Shown here: positions 40,044-49,790 of the stretch, in pieces
How positions within the stretch are numbered: position 1 is the stretch's first letter
Layout: every line of letters begins with the position of its first letter
Origin: an uncultured Alistipes sp.
GTDB lineage: Bacteria > Bacteroidota > Bacteroidia > Bacteroidales > Rikenellaceae
Reading direction: 5' to 3'
DNA length: 52,071 nucleotides
NCBI GenBank assembly: GCA_900550375.1
Contig: URRP01000012.1
Location: 1-52,071 of the forward strand
Notes under the pieces: generated by a model
What the model was told of the DNA's origin: nothing
The model's database searches: none
The model's input: the letters and a program-made list of their open reading frames with translations, nothing else
Made by a program: the position numbers and the translations under genes

Positions 40044-43000
40044 GGTTCACGCGTTTGAATTTATCCTTGATGCGGTAGACCCACACGAAGAAGAAGGGGA
40101 CGAAGACGATACCCACGGTAATGGCCACCAGCATACCGAAGAAGACACCCGTACCGATTCCCTGCCGGCTCGCCGACCCGGGACCCGACGCGAAGACCAG
40201 CGGCAGCATACCCAAAATGAAGGCCAGCGAGGTCATCACGATCGGGCGGAAACGCAGCCGCGCGGCATGCAGCGCCGACTGCACCAGATCGCCGCCGCGA
40301 TCGACCTCCTCCTTGGCGAACTCGACGATAAGGATGGCGTTCTTGGCCACCAGACCCACCAGCATCACCAGTCCGATCTGGAAATAGATGTTGTTTTCCA
40401 GTCCGCACAACCAGTTGCCCACATAGGCGCCCAGCCCCGCGATCGGCAGCGACAGGATCACCGCCACCGGCACCGACCAGCTCTCGTACTGCGCGGCGAG
40501 GAACAGGAAGACGAAGAGAAGCGCCAGCGCCAGCACCAGTCCCGTCTGGCCGCTGGCGTGTTTCTCCTGATACGATAGGCCGCTCCACTCGACGCCGATA
40601 TTTGCCGGCAGATGCTCCCGCACGATCTGCTCCAGCGCCTCCATCGCCTGCCCCGAGCTGTATCCGTGCGCCGCCTCGCCCGAAACGGTCGCGGCATTGA
40701 ACATATTGAAGCGGCGGATCGTACCCGGACCGGTCGTATAGTGCGTCGTGCCGAGCGCCGTGACGGGAATCATCGCCCCGCCGTTGCCGCGTACGTAGAA
40801 GAGGTCGAGATTGTTCTGATGCGCACGGTAGGGTGCCTCGGCCTGAATGTAGACGCGATAGATGCGGTTGAACATATTGAAGTCGTTGACGTAGACCGAA
40901 CCGGTGAAGGTCTTGAGCGTCGAGAAGATGTCGGACATCGACACGCCCAGCAGCTGCGCCTTGTCGCGGTCGACGTCGTAGTAAAGCTGCGGAATATCGC
41001 TCTGCATCGACGACGACAATCCCGCCAGTTCGGGACGCCGCGCAGCGTAATACACCAACGTGTCGACCGCCTGCTGCAAGTCGGCATAGGTGCGGTCGCC
41101 GCGCGCTTCGAGCACCATCTCGAAGCCGCCCGAAGCACCCAGACCCGGAATGACGGCGGGTGAACTGAGGTAAACCTTGCTCTCGGGATACCGCGACAGC
41201 TCGCCGCGTACCTCCTCCATCAGTTCGTCGATGCTCTCCGACGTGCGGTCACCCCACGGCTTGAGAATCACCGTCAACTGGCTGTGCGCCTGATTGCTGC
41301 CCAGTCGGGGCGACGATCCCGTGACATTGAGCACATACTCCACGTCGGAAAGCCCCATGAGGTACTCCATCGCGCGATCCGTCACGCGGCGCGTCCGTTC
41401 GAGCGTCGCCCCCTCGGGCAGCTCCAGCTCGACGGTGAAATAGCCCTGATCCTCCTTGGGCATGAAGCTCTGCGGCGTGATGCGGTTCATCAACCAGATG
41501 CCGACCAGAAGGATGCCGAAGGCCGCCAGCATCCGCCGCGAATGGCGCAGACTGGCGCGGATTCCCCGCTGGTAGACCGTATTGCCGCGCCGCAGCCAGT
41601 AGTTGATCCTCCGGAAGAGTTTGGGTTTGCGGCGGCCGTTGTCGGGTCGCAGGAAGTAGGCACACATCACCGGACTGAGCGTCAGCGCCACGACGGTCGA
41701 AATGATGACCGAAACGGCGATGGTGATAGTGAACTGCCGGTAGAGCTGCCCCGTGATGCCGGCCAGAAAGCTCACCGGCACGAAGACGGCGCACAGCACG
41801 AGCGACATGGCGATCAGCGCACCGCCCAGCGACGCCATCGCCTTCTTGGTCGCCTCGTAGGGCGACAACCGTTCGTGCTCCATGATGCGTTCGACGTTCT
41901 CTACCACCACGATGGCATCGTCCACGACGATACCGATGGCCAGAATCAAACCCAACAACGTCATCATATTGAGCGAAAAGCCAAAGACAAGCATCACGCC
42001 GAAGGTGCCGATCAGCGAGATCGGCACCGCCACGATCGGGATCAACGTCGCCCGCCAGTTCTGCAACGAGAGGAAGACCACCAGAATCACCAGCAGCAGC
42101 GCCTCGAACAGCGTCCGATAGACATGGTGGATCGACTCGGAGATATAGGTCGTCATATCGAACGGAATCTGATAGGAGATTCCTTCGGGAAAGTTGCGGC
42201 TGATCTCCTCCATGGCTGCCTTCACCGCATCGGCTACCTCCATGGCATTGGCGCCCGGCAGCATGTTGATATTGAGCACGGCGGCATTTCCGCCGTTGAT
42301 GCCGCTTTCGGTCGTGTAGGACGACGCTTCGAGCGAGACGCGCGCCACGTCGCGCAGACGGATGATCGACCCGTCGGGATTGGCGCGGATGACGATCTCC
42401 TCGAATTCACCCACCGACGACAGACGCCCCTGCGCCGTGATGGGGATCGTCACGTCGAGATCGGTCATGGGCTGCTGGCCCAGCACGCCGGCGGCCGATT
42501 CGCGGTTCTGATCCTTCAATGCCCGCTGCAAGTCCTGCACCGTCAGACCCAGATTGGCCAGCCGGTCAGGCAGCACCCAGATCTGCATGGCGTAGTAGCG
42601 CGACCCGACGTTCGAGACACTGCCCACGCCCGGAATACGCCGCAGCATGTCCAGCACGTTGAGCGTCGCGTAGTTGCTCAGATAAATTTCATCGAACTTT
42701 GGGTCTGACGAGAGCAGCGTGATGGTCAGCAGCTTGCTCGACGCCTGCTTCTCGACCGAAATGCCGTTCTGCACCACCTCGGCCGGCAGCCGGTTCTCGG
42801 CGAGTTTCACGCGGTTCTGCACCTCGACGGCCGCCAGATCGGCGTCGGTGTCGATATCGAAGGTGATCGTCGCGGTGAAACCGCCCGAATTGTTCGACGA
42901 CGACTCCATATAGAGCATCCCGGGCGTACCGTTGAGTTCCTGCTCGATCGGCGTAGCCACGGCCTGCGTCACCGTCTGGGCGCTGGCACCCGGATAGGAG

Positions 43001-43143
43001 GCGCTCACCTTCACGACGGGAGGTACGATCTTGGGGTATTGGTCGACAGGCAGCAGCGCAAGTCCGATGACGCCCACGATGACGATGATGACCGAGAGAA
43101 CGGTCGAAAAGACCGGCCGGTCGATAAAGAAATCGCTCTTCAT
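40030..43143 (-). CDS. RND (HAE1/AcrB-type) efflux permease
   Basis: 1037 aa from the ATG at 43143 (MKSDFFIDRPVFSTVLSVII), the conserved family start. Proton-driven inner-membrane trimer exporting hydrophobic compounds. Twelve membrane segments in the usual 1+6+5 pattern with two large periplasmic domains; the TM4 relay segment LLGLILAIGIVVDDAIVVVENVER carries the Asp-Asp pair of proton translocation. Signature stretches include PPVVKVSASYPGASAQTV and the C-terminal GIGTGVFFGMLVAITVGIVFVPFFF. Ten bases downstream of the adaptor gene and overlapping the outer-membrane factor, so all three are one operon. No regulator gene adjoins it. Confidence 0.97.
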   Translation of the reverse strand: MKSDFFIDRPVFSTVLSVIIVIVGVIGLALLPVDQYPKIVPPVVKVSASYPGASAQTVTQAVATPIEQELNGTPGMLYMESSSNNSGGFTATITFDIDTDADLAAVEVQNRVKLAENRLPAEVVQNGISVEKQASSKLLTITLLSSDPKFDEIYLSNYATLNVLDMLRRIPGVGSVSNVGSRYYAMQIWVLPDRLANLGLTVQDLQRALKDQNRESAAGVLGQQPMTDLDVTIPITAQGRLSSVGEFEEIVIRANPDGSIIRLRDVARVSLEASSYTTESGINGGNAAVLNINMLPGANAMEVADAVKAAMEEISRNFPEGISYQIPFDMTTYISESIHHVYRTLFEALLLVILVVFLSLQNWRATLIPIVAVPISLIGTFGVMLVFGFSLNMMTLLGLILAIGIVVDDAIVVVENVERIMEHERLSPYEATKKAMASLGGALIAMSLVLCAVFVPVSFLAGITGQLYRQFTITIAVSVIISTVVALTLSPVMCAYFLRPDNGRRKPKLFRRINYWLRRGNTVYQRGIRASLRHSRRMLAAFGILLVGIWLMNRITPQSFMPKEDQGYFTVELELPEGATLERTRRVTDRAMEYLMGLSDVEYVLNVTGSSPRLGSNQAHSQLTVILKPWGDRTSESIDELMEEVRGELSRYPESKVYLSSPAVIPGLGASGGFEMVLEARGDRTYADLQQAVDTLVYYAARRPELAGLSSSMQSDIPQLYYDVDRDKAQLLGVSMSDIFSTLKTFTGSVYVNDFNMFNRIYRVYIQAEAPYRAHQNNLDLFYVRGNGGAMIPVTALGTTHYTTGPGTIRRFNMFNAATVSGEAAHGYSSGQAMEALEQIVREHLPANIGVEWSGLSYQEKHASGQTGLVLALALLFVFLFLAAQYESWSVPVAVILSLPIAGLGAYVGNWLCGLENNIYFQIGLVMLVGLVAKNAILIVEFAKEEVDRGGDLVQSALHAARLRFRPIVMTSLAFILGMLPLVFASGPGSASRQGIGTGVFFGMLVAITVGIVFVPFFFVWVYRIKDKFKRVNHETK

Positions 43144-43153
43144 AGGCTTGCCG

Positions 43154-44371
43154 CTAATTGGATGGAACGCCGTTCTCGCGTTTGGGTTCGACCGCCTCGA
43201 CGCGCATCCCGTGATTGAGTTTGTGGTAGCCTTCGACGACGATCCGTTCGCCGGACAACAGACCGCGTTCGACGATCGTCTTGTTTTCCAACTCCGGCCC
43301 CGTCTCGATGAAACGCTTCTCGACGACGCTGTCGGGACGCACGACGAAGATGTAGGCACCGCCTTTCTCGATCACGACCGCCTTGGACGGCACGACGACG
43401 GCGTTCTCACGCACGTCGAGCAGCAGCTTGACCTTGGTGAACTGACCGGGCAGCAGAATATGGTCGGGATTGGGCATCTCGGCCCGCACGGAGAAGGTTC
43501 CCGTTTCGGGATCGACCTGCGGACCGGCGAAATCGACCAGACCCCGCAGCGGATACCGCGAGTTATCGGGCAGGGTGACGGTGATGTTGGGATTCCAGCG
43601 GCGTGTCGAATCCTTCTGCCCCAGATTGACGTTACGCTCCTTGCTGCGCAGGTAATCCATACCGGTCATACTGAAATCGACACGCACCGTATCGCTCTTG
43701 ACGATCGTGGCCAGCAGCGACTTACCGCCCGGCCCCACGAGAGTTCCTATATCGGCGTTGCTGGCGCTGATGTATCCCGTGATGGGCGACTGCACGGTGG
43801 TATAACTCAGTGCCGTAGCCGCCTGCATCAGGTCGGCTTCGCTCATCAGCACATTGGCCGTCGCACTCTCGTAGGCGGCCGTCGCGTTGTCCAGATCGAG
43901 CCGGCTGGCGGCATTCTGCTCGTAGAGCGGGCGGATGCGTTTGAGATCGCGCTCCGCCTTTTGGGCAAGCGCCCGATCCTTGTTGAGCTGCGCCTTGGCC
44001 TTGTCCACACGAGCACGGTAGATCTTGGGGTCGATGACGAACAGCGTCTGTCCCTTCTTCACGTAACTGCCCTCACGGAAGAGCATCCGCTCGAGATAGC
44101 CCTCCACACGGGCCCGCACCTCGACGAACTGCTGCGCGCGGATACGCCCCACGAATTCGCCGTAAATCTCCACGTCCTGCGTGGCGACGGGTTCGACCGC
44201 CACCACCGGATAGCGGACCGTCTCGCTTTGCGGACGAAGCAGCCACACGACGCCGGCGACGACCACGACCGCGATCAATCCGACGATAATCCACCCGCTC
44301 TTGGTTCGCGGACAGGCCCGCTCGCACCATGAACCGGCTTTACGTATCCATTTGTTTCCCTTCGGATTCAT
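43154..44371 (-). CDS. Periplasmic adaptor (membrane-fusion) subunit of RND pump
   Basis: 405 aa. One N-terminal membrane segment (about 27-45) in place of the more usual lipoprotein signal. Lipoyl/barrel-sandwich halves at about 66-95 (VEVRARVEGYLERMLF) and 185-215 (VQSPITGYISASNADIGTLV), a helical hairpin between (about 100-180), and beta-barrel to 290, then the membrane-proximal domain. It joins the permease to the outer-membrane channel. First gene of the operon, with a TATCTTTG box at 44439-44432. Confidence 0.94.
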   Translation of the reverse strand: MNPKGNKWIRKAGSWCERACPRTKSGWIIVGLIAVVVVAGVVWLLRPQSETVRYPVVAVEPVATQDVEIYGEFVGRIRAQQFVEVRARVEGYLERMLFREGSYVKKGQTLFVIDPKIYRARVDKAKAQLNKDRALAQKAERDLKRIRPLYEQNAASRLDLDNATAAYESATANVLMSEADLMQAATALSYTTVQSPITGYISASNADIGTLVGPGGKSLLATIVKSDTVRVDFSMTGMDYLRSKERNVNLGQKDSTRRWNPNITVTLPDNSRYPLRGLVDFAGPQVDPETGTFSVRAEMPNPDHILLPGQFTKVKLLLDVRENAVVVPSKAVVIEKGGAYIFVVRPDSVVEKRFIETGPELENKTIVERGLLSGERIVVEGYHKLNHGMRVEAVEPKRENGVPSN

Positions 44372-44431
44372 ACCTGTTCAATTATTGTTTTCGAACTTTC
44401 TTTTGCGGAAGGAGTCCCCGCTTTTACGCCG

Positions 44432-44439
44432 CAAAGATA
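44432..44439 (-). promoter_or_regulatory. -7 box for the RND efflux operon
   Basis: TATCTTTG on the minus strand matches TAnnTTTG, about 60 bases before the adaptor ATG. Confidence 0.65.
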
Positions 44440-44545
44440 CGATTTCCCGCGAAAAACGGAGAATAACAGCGCTATTTCATCATCCCTGCAGGCTGCTCGC
44501 AGATATTCAACGCAAAAAAACAGCAATTTCTTGTATCCTGCAATT

Positions 44546-44578
44546 ACAAAAAACCGTCCGAAACGATTTCGGACGGTT
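44546..44578 (-). terminator. Terminator after prfC
   Basis: On the minus strand AACCGTCCGAAA pairs with TTTCGGACGGTT around three bases and is followed by TTTTT. Confidence 0.85.
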
Positions 44579-44598
44579 CCAAGAGGTTTCTGCACTCT

Positions 44599-46182
44599 CT
44601 AAAACTCCGAGGTGAACTTGAACCGGATCTCCTTGAAATTCTCCTGCGCCAGTGCCAGCGCATAGCTCGTATCGGCCAGAAAGACATCGCGACCGTGTTT
44701 GTCGACGGCCATATTGGTATGTTTACGGCGCTTGAAATCGGCCAGCTGCTCGGCGTTGTCGCTCTCGATCCAGCACGCTTTATAGATCGAGATCGGCTCC
44801 CAGCGGCACTTGGCGCCGTACTCGTGTTCCAGACGGTATTGGATCACTTCGAATTGCAGCGCACCGACCGTACCGATGATGCGGCGGCCGTTGAGCTGCG
44901 ACGTGAACAGCTGCGCCACGCCTTCGTCCATCAGCTGGTCGACGCCTTTGGCCAGCTGCTTGAATTTCAGCGGATCGGCGTTTTCGATATAGCGGAACTG
45001 TTCGGGAGCGAACGAGGGAATGCCCGTGAACTTGAGCTTCTCGCCCTCGGTGAAGGTATCGCCGATCTTGAAAGTTCCCGTGTCGTGCAGACCCACGATG
45101 TCGCCCGGATAGGCTTCGTCGATCACCGACTTTTTCTCGGCCATGAAGGCCGTCGGCGACGAGAATTTGAGCTGCTTGCCGCTGCGCACGTGCAGGTAGT
45201 TCTTGTTGCGTTCGAACGTTCCCGAACAGATCTTCAGGAAGGCGATGCGGTCGCGATGGTTGGGGTCCATATTGGCATGGATCTTAAAGACGAAGCCCGT
45301 CATCTTCTCCTCGGCCGGTTCCACGCGGCGCGTCTCGGTCGGCGAAGGACGCGGCGAGGGAGCGATGCCGATGAAGCAGTCGAGCAGCTCGCGCACGCCG
45401 AAATTGTTGATCGCCGAGCCGAAGAAGACCGGCGCCAGATTGCCTGCGAGGTATTCGTCGCGGTCGAAAGTGTCGTAGACCCCCTCGATCAGCTCCAGAT
45501 CCTCGCGCAGCTGACGGGCGTAGCGCTCGCTCACATGCGCATCCAGCTCCGGCGAGGCGAGGTCGCGGATTTCGACGACCGAAGCCGTCGCCGTCTGCCG
45601 CTCGTCGGAGGTGAAGAGCGAAAGATCATGCTCGTAGATATTGTAAACGCCCTTGAACGTCGGGCCGTTGGAGATCGGGAAAGCCAGCGGACGCACCTTG
45701 ATCCGCAGCTCGCGCTCCACCTCGTCCAGCAGATCGAAGGGATCCTTGCACGGGCGGTCGAGCTTGTTGATGAAGACCATCACCGGCGTCTTGCGCATCC
45801 GGCAGACCTCCATCAGACGGCGCGTCTGCTGCTCGACGCCCTTCGCGCCGTCGATGACGATAATGACCGAATCGACGGCTGTCAGCGTGCGGTAGGTATC
45901 CTCGGCGAAATCTTCATGGCCGGGAGTATCGAGAATATTGATCTTCACGTCCTTATACTCGAAACCCATCACGGAGGTAGCTACCGAGATACCGCGCTGC
46001 CGTTCGATCTCCATGAAATCGGACGTCGCGCCCTTCTTGATTTTATTGCTTTTGACGGCACCCGCCACATAGATCGCGCCGCCGAAGAGCAGCAGCTTCT
46101 CGGTAAGGGTCGTCTTACCGGCATCGGGGTGCGAAATAATGGCGAACGTCCGCCGGCGGGTGATCTCTTCCTGTAAAGTCAT
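44599..46182 (-). CDS. prfC: Peptide chain release factor 3
   Basis: 527 aa. Translational GTPase that recycles RF1/RF2 after peptide release. G1 ISHPDAGKTT near residues 16-25, switch region GISVATSVMGFEYK, G3 DTPGHEDFAEDTYRTL near 87-102 and G4 NKLDRPCKDPFDLLDE near 141-156; RF3-specific C-terminal domains follow. Length and spacing are typical. It is separated from nadB upstream by 107 bases, without a clear promoter, so the two may share a transcript. Confidence 0.97.
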   Translation of the reverse strand: MTLQEEITRRRTFAIISHPDAGKTTLTEKLLLFGGAIYVAGAVKSNKIKKGATSDFMEIERQRGISVATSVMGFEYKDVKINILDTPGHEDFAEDTYRTLTAVDSVIIVIDGAKGVEQQTRRLMEVCRMRKTPVMVFINKLDRPCKDPFDLLDEVERELRIKVRPLAFPISNGPTFKGVYNIYEHDLSLFTSDERQTATASVVEIRDLASPELDAHVSERYARQLREDLELIEGVYDTFDRDEYLAGNLAPVFFGSAINNFGVRELLDCFIGIAPSPRPSPTETRRVEPAEEKMTGFVFKIHANMDPNHRDRIAFLKICSGTFERNKNYLHVRSGKQLKFSSPTAFMAEKKSVIDEAYPGDIVGLHDTGTFKIGDTFTEGEKLKFTGIPSFAPEQFRYIENADPLKFKQLAKGVDQLMDEGVAQLFTSQLNGRRIIGTVGALQFEVIQYRLEHEYGAKCRWEPISIYKACWIESDNAEQLADFKRRKHTNMAVDKHGRDVFLADTSYALALAQENFKEIRFKFTSEF

Positions 46183-46289
46183 ATCGTTACGCTCGGGAGC
46201 AGCGCGCCGCTCCCAAATTATTAGTTGTCAACTGTTTTTATTCCGAATCCCGTCTTTGCGGGAAGCAGCGCCGACACCCGTCGTCCGCT

Positions 46290-47858
46290 TCACTCGGCCG
46301 CTGCTTCGGGCGGATAATCCGTATTGTAGTGGCAGCCGACCGACTCCTTCAGCTCGCGCCCCTGCTTGATAATCAGGTAGGCGACCGTAATCATGTTGCG
46401 CAGCTCGCACAGCTCGCGGTTGGGCGTGGTCTTGGCATAGAGATCCTCCGTCTCACGCCACAGAATCTCCAGCCGGTGCATGGCGCGCTTGAGGTAGAGA
46501 TTCGAGCGGATGATGCCCACGTAGTTGGACATGATCTGCTGCAACTCGCGTTTCGACTGGATCAGCAGCAGCATCTCCTCGGCCGTAGCCGTCCCCTCGA
46601 AATTCCACTCGGGAATGCCCTCCTGAATCGAAACTTTGTCCAGCTGCGCCACGGCGTGACGCGCCGCCTGATCGGCGTAGACCACCGCTTCGATCAACGA
46701 ATTGGAAGCCAGCCGATTGGCACCATGCAACCCCGTACAGGAGGTTTCTCCCAGCGCATAGAGATGGCGGATCGAGGTCTCGCCGTCGGTCGAAACCTTC
46801 ACCCCGCCGCAGCAGTAGTGAGCCGCCGGCGTGACGGGAATCCACTCCTTCGTAATATCGAGTCCGATCGAGAGGCACTTCTCGTAGATATTGGGGAAGT
46901 GGTTGCGAATCGCATCGGCGGGTTTGTGCGTCACGTCCAGATAGACGAACTCCTCGCCGTGCAGCTGCATCTCGCGGTAGATCGAACGCGCCACCACGTC
47001 ACGCGGGGCGAGCGACTTCATCGGGTGGTATTTGTCCATAAACTCCTCGCCGCTCTGCAGGCGCAGAATGGCGCCGAAACCACGCATCGCCTCCGTAATG
47101 AGGAACGAGGGGCGCTCGCCCGGATTGTAGAGCGACGTGGGGTGGAACTGGATGTACTCCATATTCTCGGTGATGGCCTTCGCCCGGTGGCACATGGCGA
47201 TGCCGTCGCCGGTAGCTACCACGGGGTTGGTCGTAGTCGAATAGACGTTGCCGCAGCCGCCGGTGGCCACCACGGTGAACTTCGCCAGCACGGTCTCGAT
47301 GGCATTCGTCGTCAGATCAAGCACGTAGGCGCCGAAGCAGGCGACGCCCCGCGTGTGGCGGGTGACGAACTCGCCCAGATGATGCTGCGTCAGCAGATCG
47401 ACGGCGTAGTGGCGCTCCAAGACCGTGATGTTGGGATGGCGCCGCACCGACTCGACCAGCGCCCGTTCGATCTCGGCACCCGTCAGGTCTTCGTAATGCA
47501 GAATGCGGTGCTCCGAATGGCCGCCCTCACGGTTCAGCTCGAAACGACCGTCGGGCGTCTTGTCGAAACGCGTGCCCCATGCGATCAGGTCACGGATCAG
47601 GTCGGGCGCACGGCGCACCACCAGCTCCACGGCGGCCGAGTCGCACTTTCCGGCGCCGCAAACCAACGTATCGCGGATGTGTTTTTCGAACGTGTCGGGG
47701 GCATAGGTTACCGAACAGATACCGCCCTGTGCATAGTTGGTGTTGCACTCGTTCATCTCGCCTTTGGTGACGATGGCGACACGGCCGTGTTCGGCCGCCT
47801 TGAGCGCGAAACTCAGGCCCGCCGCACCGGAGCCTATCACCAGAAAATCGGTTTGCAT
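46290..47858 (-). CDS. nadB: L-aspartate oxidase
   Basis: 522 aa from the ATG at 47858 (MQTDFLVIGSGAAGLSFALKA); 16 upstream in-frame residues overlap the promoter and are not coding. First step of de novo NAD synthesis: oxidises aspartate to iminoaspartate with FAD, using fumarate as acceptor in anaerobes. GxGxxG FAD motif at residues 9-14, NTNYAQGGI near 38-46, HPTSLYNPGERPSFLITEAMRG and the active-site HAPITEK-like ALGETSCTGLHGANRLASNSLIE near 370-392. Length is normal. nadA and nadC are not in the window. A TACTTTTG box lies at 47889-47882. Confidence 0.97.
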   Translation of the reverse strand: MQTDFLVIGSGAAGLSFALKAAEHGRVAIVTKGEMNECNTNYAQGGICSVTYAPDTFEKHIRDTLVCGAGKCDSAAVELVVRRAPDLIRDLIAWGTRFDKTPDGRFELNREGGHSEHRILHYEDLTGAEIERALVESVRRHPNITVLERHYAVDLLTQHHLGEFVTRHTRGVACFGAYVLDLTTNAIETVLAKFTVVATGGCGNVYSTTTNPVVATGDGIAMCHRAKAITENMEYIQFHPTSLYNPGERPSFLITEAMRGFGAILRLQSGEEFMDKYHPMKSLAPRDVVARSIYREMQLHGEEFVYLDVTHKPADAIRNHFPNIYEKCLSIGLDITKEWIPVTPAAHYCCGGVKVSTDGETSIRHLYALGETSCTGLHGANRLASNSLIEAVVYADQAARHAVAQLDKVSIQEGIPEWNFEGTATAEEMLLLIQSKRELQQIMSNYVGIIRSNLYLKRAMHRLEILWRETEDLYAKTTPNRELCELRNMITVAYLIIKQGRELKESVGCHYNTDYPPEAAAE

Positions 47859-47881
47859 CTCAAAAGTACGATTAGGTGCCA

Positions 47882-47889
47882 CAAAAGTA
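47882..47889 (-). promoter_or_regulatory. -7 box for nadB
   Basis: TACTTTTG on the minus strand matches TAnnTTTG, 24 bases before the nadB ATG. Confidence 0.6.
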
Positions 47890-47907
47890 ACGATTTTTTG
47901 CGACACA

Positions 47908-47943
47908 TGAAAAAGACGGAGCGGTTTTTCCCGTTCCGTCTTC
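47908..47943 (-). terminator. Terminator of the small secreted protein gene
   Basis: On the minus strand GACGGAACGG pairs with CCGCTCCGTC (one mismatch) around GAAAAA and is followed by TTTTTC. It separates that gene from the nadB promoter. Confidence 0.85.
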
Positions 47944-47952
47944 CTTCCTACC

Positions 47953-48241
47953 CTATTTGCCGCCGCGGCTGAGCATCTGCTCGCGTTGTATCGTCGCCAG
48001 CTGCAACGCCTCCTCCCGACTGAAACGGCCGTCGATTACGCACAGCGCCTCGTTGCAGCGAATCGGGCAGCGAAGCCATGCGCAGCTTCACCAGACCGAT
48101 CATCGTGCTGTCGAGCCGCATCACCAGCGCCCCTTCGCGTCCGGCGTAGTTGTGCATCAGCGTTTCGACCGAAGCCGACGGCTGAGCGGATACGGCAATA
48201 CCGAAAAACACCACGGTCGCCAGTAGAAGGATTCTTTTCAT
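47953..48241 (-). pseudogene. Small secreted protein with apparent one-base frameshift
   Basis: The ATG at 48241 gives a clean signal peptide (MKRILLLATVVFFGIAVSA, 1-19) and a coding-like mature part to Pro59. After that the starting frame turns into Arg/Gly/Pro-rich sequence (RGAVRNRRPFQSGGG) typical of out-of-frame reading here. Dropping one C from the CCC at 48067-48065 instead gives NEALCVIDGRFSREEALQLA and so on, ending GGK at a TAG (47955-47953) just before the terminator, a 95-aa protein. The N-terminal half faintly recalls short DUF4252-type secreted proteins. Real frameshift or sequence error cannot be told apart. TATATTTG at 48275-48268 is its promoter box. Confidence 0.65.
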
Positions 48242-48267
48242 TAGGGGATGATCAAAATTATGATCGG

Positions 48268-48275
48268 CAAATATA
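48268..48275 (-). promoter_or_regulatory. -7 box for the small secreted protein gene
   Basis: TATATTTG on the minus strand matches TAnnTTTG, 27 bases before the ATG at 48241; divergent from queA. Confidence 0.6.
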
Positions 48276-48391
48276 GCGGTTTTCCGGCGATTCCGCACCG
48301 GTCTCGGGCCGAAAAGGGACACGCTTCGGAATTCGCCCGATTTTTTTGCGGGAAAAGCCGGTCGGATTACCCGTCGGTGCGGATTTAATTG

Positions 48392-48399
48392 TAATTTTG
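48392..48399 (+). promoter_or_regulatory. -7 box for queA
   Basis: TAATTTTG matches TAnnTTTG, 21 bases before the ATG at 48420. Confidence 0.65.
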
Positions 48400-48419
48400 C
48401 AGGCGTAAACCACCCGAAC

Positions 48420-49652
48420 ATGGAACGCCATATCGATATCAACGAATTCGACTACGAACTGCCCGACGAGCGCATAGCGAAATTCCCGCTCGGCGAACGC
48501 TCCGCCTCGAAACTGCTCGTCTACCGCAACGGCGCGATCGGCGAAAGCCGCTTCTGCCGACTGGGCGAACAGCTGCCCGAAGGGGCGTTGCTGGTCTTCA
48601 ACAACACGAAGGTCGTCCGCGCCCGCATCATCATGCACAAGCCTTCGGGCGCCCGCATCGAGGTCTTCTGCCTCGAGCCCCACGATCCGGCCGATTACGA
48701 ACGTGCCTTCGCGATCAAGGGATCGTGCGCGTGGAGCTGCATCGTGGGCAATCTCAAGAAGTGGAAGGAGGGCCCGCTCACGATCGACTTCATACTCGAC
48801 GGCGCGCCGCAGCAGCTGCGGGCCTACCGCACGGACACGAACGGCCGCGAGCAGATCGTCCGCTTCGAATGGGAGGCCGACCTCACGTTCGGAGAATTGC
48901 TCGAACATCTGGGCAGGATTCCCATCCCGCCCTACCTGAACCGCGACAGCGAGGAGATCGACTACACGCGTTACCAGACCGTCTATTCCAAATTCGAAGG
49001 GTCGGTAGCCGCACCGACGGCCGGACTGCACTTCACCCCCGAACTGATCGCCGCACTCGGCGCCGCAGGCACCGAATTCGAGGAGGTGACGCTCCACGTC
49101 GGCGCCGGAACGTTTCTGCCCGTGAAGGACGACGACGCCTGCCGCCACGCGATGCACACCGAGCATTTCGAGATCCGCCGCGCGACGGTCGAACACCTGC
49201 TGCAACGCTGGGGCAACATCGTCGCTGTGGGAACCACCTCGGTGCGCACGCTCGAATCGCTGGCCGCGCTGGCTTGGCGCATCCGCCGCGAGGGATCGCC
49301 CGCCGCGGAACGCGTGGTCGGTCAATGGGAACTCTACGACCTGCCCGACAGCTTCACCGGCCGCGAAGCGCTCGAAACGCTGGCCGGCTACATGCACACG
49401 CACGATCTCGCCTCGCTGAAAGCCTCGACACAGATCATGATCGGGCCGCTGGGTTACCGCTGGCGCATCGTGCGAGCGATCATCACCAACTTCCATCAGC
49501 CCAAATCAACCCTGCTGCTGCTGATTTCGGCCTACGTCGGCGAAGATTGGCACAAAATTTATGACTATGCACTCGGTAACGGCTTCCGGTTCCTGAGCTA
49601 CGGCGACTCGTCGCTTTTAATCAACGACAACGCACCCGGCCTTCAGCAATAA
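48420..49652 (+). CDS. queA: S-adenosylmethionine:tRNA ribosyltransferase-isomerase
   Basis: 410 aa. Builds epoxyqueuosine at the wobble base of GUN-anticodon tRNAs, using the ribosyl part of SAM. Family stretches: FDYELPDERIAKFPL at the start, LLVFNNTKVVRARI, SVAAPTAGLHFTPELI near 196-211, EVTLHVGAGTFLPVK, and the closing ITNFHQPKSTLLLLISAYVG. Length is long for QueA but the extra sequence is inside the known insert region (about 80-140). eno follows on the same strand after 138 bases that contain no clear promoter or terminator. Confidence 0.96.
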   Translation: MERHIDINEFDYELPDERIAKFPLGERSASKLLVYRNGAIGESRFCRLGEQLPEGALLVFNNTKVVRARIIMHKPSGARIEVFCLEPHDPADYERAFAIKGSCAWSCIVGNLKKWKEGPLTIDFILDGAPQQLRAYRTDTNGREQIVRFEWEADLTFGELLEHLGRIPIPPYLNRDSEEIDYTRYQTVYSKFEGSVAAPTAGLHFTPELIAALGAAGTEFEEVTLHVGAGTFLPVKDDDACRHAMHTEHFEIRRATVEHLLQRWGNIVAVGTTSVRTLESLAALAWRIRREGSPAAERVVGQWELYDLPDSFTGREALETLAGYMHTHDLASLKASTQIMIGPLGYRWRIVRAIITNFHQPKSTLLLLISAYVGEDWHKIYDYALGNGFRFLSYGDSSLLINDNAPGLQQ

Positions 49653-49790
49653 AACGGTCAGCATAATCGTTTTATCGGAGAGGCCGAACAGAACGGACCC
49701 GTTTCCGATCCGCACGGAGAGAGACAGCAAGCGGTCCTTCGCCGAGCGCAGGAAACGACGGATGGAAATAAACCTTAAAAAAATACGATT

